From assembly GCA_964614535.1 (NCBI GenBank), contig CAZTOZ010000026.1, positions 1-40,530 of the forward strand: a stretch of DNA of 40,530 nt, given 5' to 3'. This DNA comes from JALSHZ01 sp964614535. GTDB taxonomy: Bacteria; Pseudomonadota; Gammaproteobacteria; UWMA-0217. This document shows, in pieces, positions 1 to 8,951 of the stretch. Below the pieces are notes generated by a model. It was not told the origin of the DNA. It ran no database searches and saw only the letters and a program-made list of their open reading frames with translations. The translations under genes were made by a program, and so were the position numbers. Every line of letters starts with the position of its first letter. Position 1 is the first letter of the stretch.

Positions 1-596
1 GCCTCCCGGAGAGAAGAGCAGGGTAGAGCCCAGGCCAAGGGGACGTGACGAACAACACAGAATAAACGAAGAGCCGGTGTGACGCCAGTACCACAAAATG
101 GCGCGGGTGGCATCGGCACAACACTCTGTCGCTACCGGCTGTCGGCAGGCTGAAAATGCCTGAGACCATCGCTTTCGCCCCTGGCGGGCGGTGCTCGTCG
201 ATACCGCCGGCCGGGTGCAGGCTGTCGTCGATGCCAGCGGGATCACGCTCTACGCCCAGGGCGCCCACCGGTGCCATCCTGATCGAGGAGAACTGGGACG
301 ACTCGGAGCAGACCGATGTGGTCGGCCTGTTGCGCCAGCTCGTCCCCCGCGGTGTCCGGTGTCACGGCCGGGAGGGCCGCAATGGTGATGCCCATCTCAA
401 GGCGGGCCTCGTCGGGCCGGGGATAAGCCGCATGCATTGGGGTTGGGCGGGTCAAAACATCATGTCTGGGGTCGTCCATCCGGCAGACCCCTTTTTTCTG
501 TGAGTTCTTACAGGCCGCGTCGCGAGTGTCGGGTGTCCTGCACCGTGTCGGCGGAGCGGTGATGGGCGGCAATGTGAAGCGTGCCATGTTTCCAAG
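1..596. other. Region without an assignable gene; fragmentary coding-like signal
   Basis: No complete gene can be supported here. Short stretches have the GC-rich third positions of local genes but do not join into one frame. On the plus strand a segment near 190-265 reads VLVDTAGRVQAVVDASGI and a segment near 277-350, in another frame, reads ILIEENWDDSEQTDVVGLL. The minus strand across about 250-440 also reads as plausible protein. This could be a decayed gene with a frameshift, the edge of a gene outside the window, or chance in GC-rich DNA. I recognise no family. Confidence 0.3.
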
Positions 597-626
597 TTGT
601 TAATTTTCTGGCGGATAAGGTACATT
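597..626 (+). promoter_or_regulatory. Possible sigma-70 promoter for corC
   Basis: TTGTTA (597-602) and TACATT (621-626) are separated by 18 nt. Each matches the consensus at four of six positions. A transcript starting near 633 would contain the ATG at 655 but not the upstream in-frame TTG at 625, which supports the ATG as the start. Weak on its own. Confidence 0.3.
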
Positions 627-654
627 GCAGGTTCCTCCATCAACCTTCACGGGA

Positions 655-1494
655 ATGAACGAAGACCTTCCGTCGCCTTCCGAACAAGGCAACTGGCTGG
701 AACGCCTGGCCAAGTCACTGATCGGCGCGCCGTCCGATCGCGAGCAACTTCTCGAAACCCTGCGCAACGCCCAGCGTCAGAATCTGCTCGATTCCGACGT
801 GCTGAGCATGATCGAGGGGGCGTTGCAGGTCTCCGACATGCAGGTGCGGGACATCATGATCCCGCGGGTGCAGATGGAGACGCTCAACGACACCGATACG
901 CTGGAGGAGATGCTGCCGACCATCATCGAGTCGGGTCACTCCCGCTTTCCGGTGATCTCCGACCGCAAGGACACGGTGGTGGGGCTGATTCTGGCCAAGG
1001 ATCTGCTGCGCTATCTGGCCGACGGCAACCGCGATGCCTTTGTGCTCAAGGACATTCTGCGGCCGGCGGTGTTCATCCCCGAGAGCAAGCGGCTGAACGT
1101 GCTGCTCAACGACTTCCGCAACCGCCGCAACCACATGGCCATCGTCGTCGACGAGTATGGTGCCGTCTCCGGACTGATCACCATCGAGGACGTGCTGGAG
1201 CAGATCGTCGGCGAGATCGACGACGAACACGACGTGGACGAGGTGGAGAATGCCATTCTGGTGCAGGACGACAACCGCTTCACCGTCAAGGCGCTGACGC
1301 CACTGGAAGATTTCAACGACTACTTCGGCACCGACTTCGACGAGGAGGCCTTCGACACCGTCGGCGGTCTGGTCATCAAGCATTTCGGCCGGCTGCCCGC
1401 CAATGGCGACACCGTGACCATCGACGGGCTGGAGTTCAAGGTGCTCAAGGCCGACAGCCGCCGCGTGCATCTGCTGGAGGTGCGGCGGCTGTAG
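655..1494 (+). CDS. corC: CorC/HlyC-family CBS-domain protein
   Basis: A 279-residue cytoplasmic protein of the CorC (YbeX) family, which is linked to magnesium/cobalt efflux. What is seen is a short polar N-terminus, two consecutive CBS domains (about residues 60-180, including RDIMIPR, HSRFPVI and HMAIVVDEYGAVSGL), and the C-terminal CorC_HlyC transporter-associated domain (about 200-275, with EDFNDYFGTDF and DTVGGLV). No membrane segment is present, as expected for the short family members. The ATG is chosen because the residues after it align with the E. coli protein from its start; an in-frame TTG at 625 is the alternative. lnt follows 91 nt downstream, the usual gammaproteobacterial order. 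The exact biochemical role of the family is not settled. Confidence 0.93.
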   Translation: MNEDLPSPSEQGNWLERLAKSLIGAPSDREQLLETLRNAQRQNLLDSDVLSMIEGALQVSDMQVRDIMIPRVQMETLNDTDTLEEMLPTIIESGHSRFPVISDRKDTVVGLILAKDLLRYLADGNRDAFVLKDILRPAVFIPESKRLNVLLNDFRNRRNHMAIVVDEYGAVSGLITIEDVLEQIVGEIDDEHDVDEVENAILVQDDNRFTVKALTPLEDFNDYFGTDFDEEAFDTVGGLVIKHFGRLPANGDTVTIDGLEFKVLKADSRRVHLLEVRRL

Positions 1495-1532
1495 CGCGCC
1501 GCGCCGCCGGCGACCGTCCCGAGCCGCCACCC

Positions 1533-1541
1533 TGTTATAAT
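1533..1541 (+). promoter_or_regulatory. Extended -10 promoter upstream of lnt
   Basis: TGTTATAAT is a perfect TGn plus TATAAT element in very GC-rich surroundings, 44 nt before the lnt ATG. No good -35 lies 17 nt upstream, as is common for extended -10 promoters. It would let lnt and the barrel gene be transcribed independently of corC. Confidence 0.45.
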
Positions 1542-1585
1542 CGCCGCTCCCCCTTTTTCGGCCCGACGGTTCCCCCTTGGCGCGC

Positions 1586-3091
1586 ATGTTCCACTCCCGT
1601 ACCGCTGTTCATCTGGCCGCGCTGCTGTCGGGCGGCGCGCTGGTGCTGGCGTTCGCGCCGTTCCATCTCTGGCCGCTGGCTCTGCTCTCTCCCGCGCTGT
1701 TGATGCTGCTGTGGCTGAAGACGCCGGCGCGCTGGGCGGTGTCGATCGGTTACGCCTATGGCCTCGGCCTGTTCGGTTTCGGGGTCTCTTGGGTGTTCCA
1801 CAGCATTCACGAGTTCGGTCAGGCGCCGTGGATCTTCGCGGCGCTGTTGACGCTGGTTTTCGTGCTCGTCATGGCGCTCTATCCGGCGGCGCTGGGGTGG
1901 TTGCAGCGGGCCGGGCCCGGCCAGCGGGTGGCGTGGCGCCTGCTGCTGGTGGTTCCGGCCGGGTGGATCTGGCTGGAGTGGTTGCGCGGTTGGTTGTTCA
2001 CCGGCTTTCCGTGGCTGCAACTGGGGTATTCGCAACTGCTGGCGGATGGCTCGACGCCGTTTGCCGCGGCGGCACCGGTCGCCGGTGTGCTCGGGGCCGG
2101 CTATCTTCTGCTGCTGGCCGTCGGCGCGACGATGGCGCTGCTGTTGGCGCGCCGGTCGGGACGGGCGGTGGCGGTGCTGCTGCTGGGGGCGGTGGTGGCG
2201 CTGCTGTACGGATTGGCGGTGCCGCGTTGGAGCCAGCCCGAGGGCGAGCCCATCGAGGTGGCGCTGGTACAGGGCAATATCGCCCAGGAGAACAAGTGGG
2301 ATCCCGACTGGCTGCTGCCGACGGTGGAGCGTTACACCGGCCTCACCCGGGATCACTACGATGCCGATCTCATCCTCTGGCCCGAGGTGGCGCTGCCCGG
2401 CACCTACCGGCTGTTTCGCCAGTACGTGCTGGAGCCGATGGCGTCCGAGCTGGCCGCAAGCGGCGCCGAGCTGCTCACCGGCATTCTCTATGAAGGGCGG
2501 GATGGCAGGGTCTATAACAGTATCATCGAGGTCGGGGACGACAGCGAGGTCTATTTCAAACGCCATCTGGTGCCTTTCGGCGAGTTCATGCCGTTGCGCC
2601 AGTGGATGGGGTGGCTCGACCACTTCGTGCTGGTGGCGACCGACGACATCTGGCCAGGTCACGAGGCGACGCTGCTGCACGCGGCCGGACAGGTGATCGG
2701 CAGCTCCATCTGTTACGAGGATGCGTTCGGCGAGGAGATGGCCGATTTTCTGCCGGAAGCGACGCTGCTGGTCAATTTGAGCAACGACGCCTGGTTTGGT
2801 GGCACTTTCGCGCCGGCGCAGCATTTGCAGATCGCGAGAATGCGGGCGCTGGAGCTGGGGCGGCCGCTGTTGCGCGCCACCAACACCGGCATCACCGCCA
2901 TCGTCGATGCGCGCGGCAAGGTGGTCGCCAGGGCGCCGGCGTCGGAGGCGGTCGTGCTCCGCGGGCGGGTTGCCGGGCACCAGGGGTATACGCCGTTCGC
3001 GCGCTGGCGCAATGGTCCGTTGATTGGCCTGTTGACCCTGCTGCTGGTGGTGGCGCTGGCCATGAAATACTACGAGGGGAAATCACGATGA
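1586..3091 (+). CDS. lnt: Apolipoprotein N-acyltransferase
   Basis: Integral inner-membrane enzyme that adds the third acyl chain to the N-terminal cysteine of lipoproteins, a step needed for Lol-dependent sorting. The first about 215 residues are strongly hydrophobic with several membrane spans. The periplasmic nitrilase domain follows. The Glu-Lys-Cys triad is visible as E267 (WPEVALP), K325 (YFKRHLVPFGEF) and C376 (SSICYEDAF), and the domain ends with NLSNDAWFGGTFAP and RATNTGITAIVD. One further hydrophobic segment lies near the C-terminus. At 501 residues it is of normal length. A TTG nine bases upstream is an alternative start; neither has a clear Shine-Dalgarno sequence. The stop overlaps the next start (ATGA). 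The lipoprotein substrates encoded nearby include LptE and the FG-GAP lipoprotein. Confidence 0.95.
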   Translation: MFHSRTAVHLAALLSGGALVLAFAPFHLWPLALLSPALLMLLWLKTPARWAVSIGYAYGLGLFGFGVSWVFHSIHEFGQAPWIFAALLTLVFVLVMALYPAALGWLQRAGPGQRVAWRLLLVVPAGWIWLEWLRGWLFTGFPWLQLGYSQLLADGSTPFAAAAPVAGVLGAGYLLLLAVGATMALLLARRSGRAVAVLLLGAVVALLYGLAVPRWSQPEGEPIEVALVQGNIAQENKWDPDWLLPTVERYTGLTRDHYDADLILWPEVALPGTYRLFRQYVLEPMASELAASGAELLTGILYEGRDGRVYNSIIEVGDDSEVYFKRHLVPFGEFMPLRQWMGWLDHFVLVATDDIWPGHEATLLHAAGQVIGSSICYEDAFGEEMADFLPEATLLVNLSNDAWFGGTFAPAQHLQIARMRALELGRPLLRATNTGITAIVDARGKVVARAPASEAVVLRGRVAGHQGYTPFARWRNGPLIGLLTLLLVVALAMKYYEGKSR

Positions 3092-3624
3092 AAGCAAGAA
3101 CGATCGTCGCCGGCGGACTGCTGGCCCTGTCCACCACGGTTCAGGCGGGGGTCGGCATCCATGCCGCCAGCAATGCCTCGGGCAATCTCTTCTACGGCGG
3201 CAGCATGGGCGCCAGCTTCGGCGACGTGGACTATATCGACATCGCACCGATGGTGGGGATGCACCTCAGCCCCCAGTTTTCGGTCGGCGTCAGTCTGCTC
3301 TACCGCCACGTCAGCGACAGCCGGGGTGAGAAGACCCGCAAGACCAACGATTACGGGACGACGCTGTTCGCGCGCTACCACGTCACGCCGACCATTTTTC
3401 TCGAAGGCGACTATGAATACCTCGACCACGAGTTCTATCGCGCCGATGGCAGCAAGGATCGCAAGCAGTTCAACAGCGCACTCGCCGGCGGTGGCATCAC
3501 CTCCCCGCTGGGCAGGAACGTCTCCTCCTATTTTTCGGTGCTCTACAACTTCAATTGGGATCAGGACGACAGCCCCTATGCCGATCCGTGGACGATCCGC
3601 TTTGGTGTCGGCGTGGGCTTTTGA
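3088..3624 (+). CDS. Small outer-membrane beta-barrel protein
   Basis: 178 residues. A basic start and hydrophobic core ending in TTVQA|GVG form a clear signal peptide (about 1-20). The rest alternates polar and hydrophobic residues in strand-like stretches (GGSMGASFGDVDYIDIAP, FSVGVSLLYRH, YGTTLFARYHV, FLEGDYEYLD). It ends in IRFGVGVGF, and a terminal Phe is the signature recognised by the Bam machinery. An eight-strand barrel of the OmpW/OmpX size class is the best guess. It is translationally coupled to lnt (ATGA) with GAGGGG upstream. No specific function can be read from it. Confidence 0.75.
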   Translation: MKARTIVAGGLLALSTTVQAGVGIHAASNASGNLFYGGSMGASFGDVDYIDIAPMVGMHLSPQFSVGVSLLYRHVSDSRGEKTRKTNDYGTTLFARYHVTPTIFLEGDYEYLDHEFYRADGSKDRKQFNSALAGGGITSPLGRNVSSYFSVLYNFNWDQDDSPYADPWTIRFGVGVGF

Positions 3625-3671
3625 CGGGCCGTTGAAAAAATGCTGCCGGGACGCATTGTAGAGGGTGAGTA

Positions 3672-4022
3672 ATGAGTATTTCCGAGCAGAAGGAGCAAGC
3701 AGCCATGACGACATTTTCACTGGAGAAGGCGCGCTGGCAGAGTTATTTCGACAATTTCTCGCGCGTGATGGAGCCGGTGCCGGCAACGCTGGAGGTCGTG
3801 TCCGAGCAGATCGGCGACCAGGTCGAGGCGGAGAGAAAAACATTGCAAGGCATCACCTACGATCCGAAGGACGACGTGTTGGAGTTGCAACTCGGTGACG
3901 AGGTCGACCATCTGATCCACGGGCCGACGGAGATTTACGTCACCGAAAACGATGACGGCTTTTCCGCGCTCGAGGCCGTGGACAAAGATGGCGTCAAACA
4001 CATCCTGACAGTCAACCCGTAG
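3672..4022 (+). CDS. DUF5335-like small protein
   Basis: 116 residues, cytoplasmic, acidic, with no signal or membrane segment. The arrangement of an N-terminal W-x-x-[YF]-F helix (ARWQSYFDNFSR), then GITYDPKDDVLEL, then HLIHGPTEIYV and a closing DG.K.ILTV strand resembles the DUF5335 family, whose function is unknown. Two starts are possible. ATG 3672 has GAGGGTGAG before it. ATG 3705 has AAGGAG nine bases before it and gives a 105-residue product closer to the family's usual start. It lies 47 nt after the barrel gene and is followed by a strong terminator, so it is probably the last gene of the lnt operon. Confidence 0.6.
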   Translation: MSISEQKEQAAMTTFSLEKARWQSYFDNFSRVMEPVPATLEVVSEQIGDQVEAERKTLQGITYDPKDDVLELQLGDEVDHLIHGPTEIYVTENDDGFSALEAVDKDGVKHILTVNP

Positions 4023-4110
4023 CGGGTCGTCGGAGCCACCGCTGCGGGGCGTCATCGCGGCCCGGGCGGCAAGGCCCTGAACGGCGGCCCGTGGAAGTTG
4101 GCCAGAACTG

Positions 4111-4141
4111 CCGCCCACCGTCGGGTGAGGCGGTTTTTTTT
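4111..4141 (+). terminator. Intrinsic terminator after the DUF5335-like gene
   Basis: Stem CCGCCCACC (4111-4119) pairs with GGTG-a-GGCGG (4124-4133) with one bulged A, followed directly by eight T residues (4134-4141). It ends the corC-lnt side and separates it from leuS. Confidence 0.8.
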
Positions 4142-4227
4142 GGGGGAAGGCGGGCGCGACCTTCCTTTGTTGTTCCCCCGACACGGCGGCGGTATCCTTC
4201 GCCTTTCCCTCAAACCGCCGTTGACCC

Positions 4228-6819
4228 ATGCAAGAGCAATACGATCCGCAGGCCGTCGAGTCTGCCGCGCAGCAGTTCTGGAGCGAACACGACACCTTCA
4301 AGGTCACCGAAGACCCGGAGCGGGAGAAGTTCTACTGTCTGTCGATGTTTCCTTACCCCTCCGGCAAGCTGCACATGGGGCATGTGCGCAACTACACCAT
4401 CGGCGACGTGATCTCCCGCTATCAGCGGATGCGGGGCAAGAACGTGTTGCAGCCGATGGGGTGGGACGCCTTCGGCCTGCCGGCGGAGAATGCCGCCATC
4501 AAGAACCGCGTGCCGCCGGCGAAGTGGACCTACGAGAACATCGACTACATGCGCGGGCAGCTCCAGCGGCTCGGTTTCGGATACGACTGGAGTCGCGAGC
4601 TGGCCACCTGCAGGCCGGAATACTACCGCTGGGAGCAGTGGTTCTTCACCAAGCTCTACGAGAAAGGGCTGGTCTACAAGAAGATGGCGACGGTCAACTG
4701 GGATCCGGTGGATCAGACGGTGCTGGCCAACGAGCAGGTGATCGACGGCAAGGGGTGGCGCTCGGGCGCGCCGGTGGAGCGCAAGGAGATTCCGCAGTGG
4801 TTCATCCGCATCACCGCCTACGCCGAGGAGTTGCTGGCCGATCTCGACAGGCTCGACGGTTGGCCGGAGCAGGTCAAGGCGATGCAGCGCAACTGGATCG
4901 GCCGCTCCGAAGGGGTGGAGATGACTTTTCGGCTGAAGCAGCCGGTGGCCGGCGTCGACGGTTTCGACATCTATACCACCCGTCCCGACACGCTGATGGG
5001 TGTCACCTATGTGGCGCTGGCGGCGGAACATCCGATCGTGCTCGAACTGGCAAAAGGGAATCCGGAACTGCAGGCTTTCGTCGATGAATGCAAGGCCTCC
5101 ACCGTCTCCGAGGCCGACATGGCGACGATGGAGAAGAGGGGGATGGCCACCGGCTTGACGGCGATCCATCCGCTCAGCGGTCGCGAGGTGCCGGTCTGGG
5201 CCGCCAACTTCGTGCTGATGGACTATGGCTCGGGCGCGGTGATGAGCGTGCCGGCTCACGACCAGCGCGACTGGGAATTCGCCCAGGCCTACGGCTTGCC
5301 GGTCGAGCAGGTGATCGAACCGCTCGACGATGCCGATGTGGATCTGACCCGGGGCGCCTTCGTGGAGAAAGGCCGGCTGATCAATTCCGGTGAGTTCGAC
5401 GGGCTCACCTCGGAGGCCGCCTTCGATGCCATTGCCGAGGCGCTGGAGGCGCGCGGGCTCGGCCGGCGCAAGGTCAACTACCGGCTGCGCGATTGGGGGG
5501 TCTCGCGGCAGCGGTACTGGGGCGCGCCGATTCCGATGTTGACGCTCGAGGACGGCAGCGTGGTGCCGGTGCCGGAGGACGAGCTGCCGGTGGTGCTGCC
5601 GGAGGATGTGGTAATGGATGGTGTCCACTCGCCGCTCAAGGCCGATCCCGAGTGGGCCAGGACCACCTACGACGGCCGGCCCGCCAGCCGCGAGACCGAC
5701 ACCTTCGACACCTTCATGGAGTCGTCCTGGTATTACGCCCGCTACTGCTGCCCGGACAACGATCGGGCCATGCTCGACGAGCGTGCCGACTACTGGCTGC
5801 CGGTGGATCAGTATGTGGGGGGGATCGAACACGCGGTGCTGCATCTGCTCTACGCCCGTTTCTTTCACAAGCTGCTGCGTGATGCGGGGCTGGTGACCAG
5901 TGACGAACCCTTCGCCAACCTGCTGACCCAGGGCATGGTGCTGGCCGAGACTTTCTATCGCGAGGACGAGAGTGGCGCGCGTCACTGGTACTCCCCGGCG
6001 GAGGTGGAGATCGTCCGCGACGACAAGGGGGGTATCGACAGGGCGATCCTGCGGGCCGACGGCCAGCCGGTGGCGGTCGGCGGCATCACCAAGATGTCGA
6101 AGTCGAAGAACAACGGCATCGACCCGCAGCTGATGATCGACCGCTATGGCGCCGACACGGTGCGCCTGTTCATGATGTTCGCCGCGCCGCCCGATCAGTC
6201 GCTGGAGTGGTCGGAGTCGGGCGTCGAAGGGGCCAACCGCTTCTTGCGGCGGCTGTGGCGCGTCGTTGCCGGCCATGTCGCCGCCGGGCCCGCGCCCCGG
6301 CCCGCGTCCGCTGCGTTGGACGCGGCGCAGAAGAAGCTGCGCGGCAAGACCCACCAGACCATTGCCAAGGTGAGCGACGACATCGGCCGGCGATACACCT
6401 TCAACACCGCCATCGCCGCCTGCATGGAGCTGATGAACGAGATTGGCAGGCTCAAGGGCGACGGCGACCAGGATCGTGCCGTGCGGCAGGAGGCGCTGGA
6501 GGCGGTGGTGCTGATGCTGTCCCCGATCGTGCCGCACATCACCCACGCCCTGTGGCAGGCGCTGGGGCACGACGAGGCCATCGTCGATGCCCGTTGGCCG
6601 GAGGCCGATCCGTCGGCGCTGGTGCAGGAGAGCATCGAGATCGTCTTTCAGGTCAACGGTAAGGTGCGCGGCAAGATGGAGGTGCCGGCCGATCTGCCGC
6701 GCGACGCGGTGGAGAAGCTGGCGCTGGAGAATCCGAACGTACAGAAATTCATCGAGGGCAAGCAGGTGCGCAAGGTGATCGTCGTGCCCGGGCGGCTGGT
6801 CAATGTCGTCGCCAACTGA
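4228..6819 (+). CDS. leuS: Leucyl-tRNA synthetase
   Basis: 863-residue class I aminoacyl-tRNA synthetase that charges tRNA-Leu. It starts MQEQYDP like E. coli LeuRS. The HIGH motif is PYPSGKLHMGH (42-52). The CP1 editing domain lies at about 220-420 (TTRPDTLMGVTYVA, and YGSGAVMSVPAHDQRDWEFA with the conserved editing Asp). The KMSKS loop is at 622-626 (TKMSKSKNNGIDPQ). The anticodon-binding helical domain follows, then the C-terminal domain ending RKVIVVPGRLVNVV. Length is normal for bacteria. It heads a long series: lptE starts inside its last codons. Confidence 0.98.
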   Translation: MQEQYDPQAVESAAQQFWSEHDTFKVTEDPEREKFYCLSMFPYPSGKLHMGHVRNYTIGDVISRYQRMRGKNVLQPMGWDAFGLPAENAAIKNRVPPAKWTYENIDYMRGQLQRLGFGYDWSRELATCRPEYYRWEQWFFTKLYEKGLVYKKMATVNWDPVDQTVLANEQVIDGKGWRSGAPVERKEIPQWFIRITAYAEELLADLDRLDGWPEQVKAMQRNWIGRSEGVEMTFRLKQPVAGVDGFDIYTTRPDTLMGVTYVALAAEHPIVLELAKGNPELQAFVDECKASTVSEADMATMEKRGMATGLTAIHPLSGREVPVWAANFVLMDYGSGAVMSVPAHDQRDWEFAQAYGLPVEQVIEPLDDADVDLTRGAFVEKGRLINSGEFDGLTSEAAFDAIAEALEARGLGRRKVNYRLRDWGVSRQRYWGAPIPMLTLEDGSVVPVPEDELPVVLPEDVVMDGVHSPLKADPEWARTTYDGRPASRETDTFDTFMESSWYYARYCCPDNDRAMLDERADYWLPVDQYVGGIEHAVLHLLYARFFHKLLRDAGLVTSDEPFANLLTQGMVLAETFYREDESGARHWYSPAEVEIVRDDKGGIDRAILRADGQPVAVGGITKMSKSKNNGIDPQLMIDRYGADTVRLFMMFAAPPDQSLEWSESGVEGANRFLRRLWRVVAGHVAAGPAPRPASAALDAAQKKLRGKTHQTIAKVSDDIGRRYTFNTAIAACMELMNEIGRLKGDGDQDRAVRQEALEAVVLMLSPIVPHITHALWQALGHDEAIVDARWPEADPSALVQESIEIVFQVNGKVRGKMEVPADLPRDAVEKLALENPNVQKFIEGKQVRKVIVVPGRLVNVVAN

Positions 6820-7360
6820 CCGGGGCGGGGTGTCGCCCGCCGTCACTGGCGGCATCGCCTGGCAGTGGCGGGGGATCGCCGTGTGGCTGCTGGCGGCCGC
6901 GCTGGCCGGCTGCGGTTTCCATCTGCGCGGCAGCAGCAGCGCCGTGCGGCTGGCGTCGGTCTTGCCGGTGGTGGCCATCGACGGTGTCGATATCGAGACC
7001 GGTTTCGGCCGGCGCATGGCCGACGCGTTGACCCGCGGTGGGGTGCGGTTGCTGCCCAGGCCGGCGGATGATGCCCCGGTGCTGGAGATCGGCAAGCTCA
7101 AGGAGACCCGCCGCGTGTTGTCGGTGGATCGCGACGTCCGCGCCCGTGAATACGCCCTGATCAGCGAGGTGCGCTTTCGATTGCTGCCCAAGCCCGGCGG
7201 CAGTGGACCGTGGCGCAGCGTCGAGACCCGCCGCGACCTGGTCGTCGATCCGTTCCAGGTGCTCGGCACCGAACAGGAGGCGAAACGGATGCGCCGTGAG
7301 ATGGAAGAGGATCTGGTGCAGCGTATCGTCCTGGTGTTGCGCCAGCGCCGCCCCCGCTGA
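6803..7360 (+). CDS. lptE: LPS-assembly lipoprotein LptE
   Basis: Outer-membrane lipoprotein that plugs the LptD barrel and helps insert lipopolysaccharide into the outer leaflet. A lipobox LAGC|GFHLRG places the lipidated Cys at about residue 37, and GFxLRG right after it is typical of LptE. The body keeps SVDRDVRAREYALISEVRF and the C-terminal VLGTEQEAKRMRREMEEDLVQRI, both family hallmarks. Residue +2 is Gly, consistent with outer-membrane delivery. The start overlaps leuS by 17 nt and gives a long n-region. A GTG at 6830, 10 nt after the leuS stop, would give a more ordinary signal peptide. The usual downstream neighbour holA is displaced by a small membrane gene. Confidence 0.9.
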   Translation: MSSPTDRGGVSPAVTGGIAWQWRGIAVWLLAAALAGCGFHLRGSSSAVRLASVLPVVAIDGVDIETGFGRRMADALTRGGVRLLPRPADDAPVLEIGKLKETRRVLSVDRDVRAREYALISEVRFRLLPKPGGSGPWRSVETRRDLVVDPFQVLGTEQEAKRMRREMEEDLVQRIVLVLRQRRPR

Positions 7361-7498
7361 TCCCGACTTCCCATCCGGCCGGCGACCCGGCCCTTTCGGG
7401 GTGAGGGGCGGCAATCCGCGAAAAGCCGTGCGGCGCTCGCTACAATAGAGTGAAAGCGGCCTGGACGACGACCGTATCGAAATGCGAGAGGAGACACC

Positions 7499-7918
7499 AT
7501 GTCCACCATCCCCGACCAGCCGGCATCCCCGGCCTTTTCCCGCTTGCTGATTTTGCTCGGCGTGCTGGCGACGATCGCCGGCGCCATCGGCACGCTGCTG
7601 GTGGCGTGGATGCTGGGGGCGGTGATTCCCCGCTGGCTCGACGGGCGGTTCGCCTATTTCACCTATCAGTTTCTGTTTCAGGGGTTGTGGCTGCTGTTTT
7701 TCGTCAGCATGTTCGTTCTCGGGCTGAAGTTGATCCGTTCGGGCCGCGAGGGTCGTCGTCACGACGTGGTGCCGGGATTGACGCTCTACTATCTCGGCGC
7801 GGCGCTGGCGATGATCGGCGTGATGCTGGTGGTCTTTGGCAGTGTCGCCGTGGGCGCGGCGCTGTTCGGGGCTGGTGCTCTTGCCGTCTACGTCGAATGG
7901 TCCACCGAGGTCATCTGA
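7499..7918 (+). CDS. Four-segment membrane protein of unknown function
   Basis: 139 residues. Four hydrophobic segments are visible (about 15-43, 54-80, 92-112 and 115-133), with a short cytoplasmic-type basic loop RSGREGRRHD between the second and third. GAGAGGAG lies well placed before the ATG. I do not recognise the family. It sits between lptE and holA, which in most gammaproteobacteria are adjacent, and the 138 nt before it may hold its own promoter (TACAAT at 7441-7446, without a clear -35). The stop is one base from the holA TTG start, suggesting coupled translation. A role in the envelope is only a guess from position. Confidence 0.7.
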   Translation: MSTIPDQPASPAFSRLLILLGVLATIAGAIGTLLVAWMLGAVIPRWLDGRFAYFTYQFLFQGLWLLFFVSMFVLGLKLIRSGREGRRHDVVPGLTLYYLGAALAMIGVMLVVFGSVAVGAALFGAGALAVYVEWSTEVI

Positions 7919-7919
7919 A

Positions 7920-8951
7920 TTGAAGCTCCCTTTTGCCCGCATCGAGGCGCATCTGGCCAAGGAGTTGGCGCCGGTCTATCTGCTGGCCGGGGACGAGCCG
8001 TTGCAGAAGATGGAGGCGGCCGATGCGGTTCGTGCGGCGGCGCAGCGGGCGGGATTCTCGGAACGGCAGGTGATTCATGTGGAGCCGGGTTTCGACTGGT
8101 CGCAACTGGAGGCCGAGGCGGCGGCCCTGTCGCTGTTCTCGGAGAAGAAGGTGATCGACCTGCGGCTGCCGTCGGGCAAGCCGGGCCGGGACGGTTCGAA
8201 GGCGATCACCACCTATCTCTCCCGTCCGCCCGAGGACAATCTGCTGCTGATCCAGACCGGCAAGCTGGAGCGCAGCACGATGAATGGCGCCTGGGTCAAG
8301 GCCATCGACAAGGTGGGGGTGGTGGTGCAGATCTGGGATCTCAACCCGGCCGACACGCTGAAGTTGGTCGCCGAACGGCTGCGCCGCGCCGGCTTTCAGG
8401 CCGACCGCGATGCGGTGCGTCTGCTGACCGAGCGGGTGGAGGGCAATCTGCTGGCGGCGGTCCAGGAGATCGAGAAACTCAAACTGATCCGCGAGCCGGG
8501 GCCGTTGTCGGCCGACGACGTGATGGCGGCCGTGGCCGACTCGGCGCGCTACACGCCGTTCGAGCTGGCCGATGCCGCGCTGCTCGGGGATCCCGTTCGG
8601 GCGTTGAAGATTCTGCGCGGGCTGGAAGGGGAGGGGGTGCATCCCAATGTCATTCTCTGGGGGCTGGCGCGGGATGTTCGTGTGCTGGCCGACTACAGCG
8701 CCCTGCAGTCGCATGGTCACAGCCCGCAGGCCGCATTGCAGGGGGTGTGGAAGCGCCGGCAGACGATGCTGCACCGGGCCGTGCGCCGCCACGATGCCGC
8801 CGGTTGGGCACGGCTGCTGCGTCACTGTGCCCGTATCGACCGCATCGCCAAGGGCGTCGGCGAGGGCAATGTCTGGGATGAGTTGCTACAATTGACGCTC
8901 GATCTCGCTGGTCAACCGATACTGGAAACAATCGATGAGTGCCTTGCCTGA
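7920..8951 (+). CDS. holA: DNA polymerase III delta subunit
   Basis: 343 residues, the same length as E. coli HolA. Delta is the wrench of the clamp loader that opens the beta clamp during loading. Family features seen are the N-terminal AYLL-like start (APVYLLAGDEPLQKMEAADAVR), then DWSQLEAEAAALSLFSEKKVIDLRLP, EGNLLAAVQEIEKL, ADSARYTPFELADAAL and the C-terminal helical collar. No Walker A is present, as usual for delta. The start is inferred to be TTG, one base after the preceding stop. The next in-frame starts would remove conserved residues. It overlaps proA by 17 nt. Confidence 0.92.
   Translation: MKLPFARIEAHLAKELAPVYLLAGDEPLQKMEAADAVRAAAQRAGFSERQVIHVEPGFDWSQLEAEAAALSLFSEKKVIDLRLPSGKPGRDGSKAITTYLSRPPEDNLLLIQTGKLERSTMNGAWVKAIDKVGVVVQIWDLNPADTLKLVAERLRRAGFQADRDAVRLLTERVEGNLLAAVQEIEKLKLIREPGPLSADDVMAAVADSARYTPFELADAALLGDPVRALKILRGLEGEGVHPNVILWGLARDVRVLADYSALQSHGHSPQAALQGVWKRRQTMLHRAVRRHDAAGWARLLRHCARIDRIAKGVGEGNVWDELLQLTLDLAGQPILETIDECLA

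Noticed and set aside
1535..2980. A long minus-strand frame opposite lnt
   Set aside because: It is antisense to a gene with an intact catalytic triad and its translation is Gln/Arg-rich low complexity.
4210..7593. A long minus-strand open frame across leuS and lptE
   Set aside because: It is antisense to two clear genes and has the His/Arg/Pro-rich composition of a mirror frame, with no domain.
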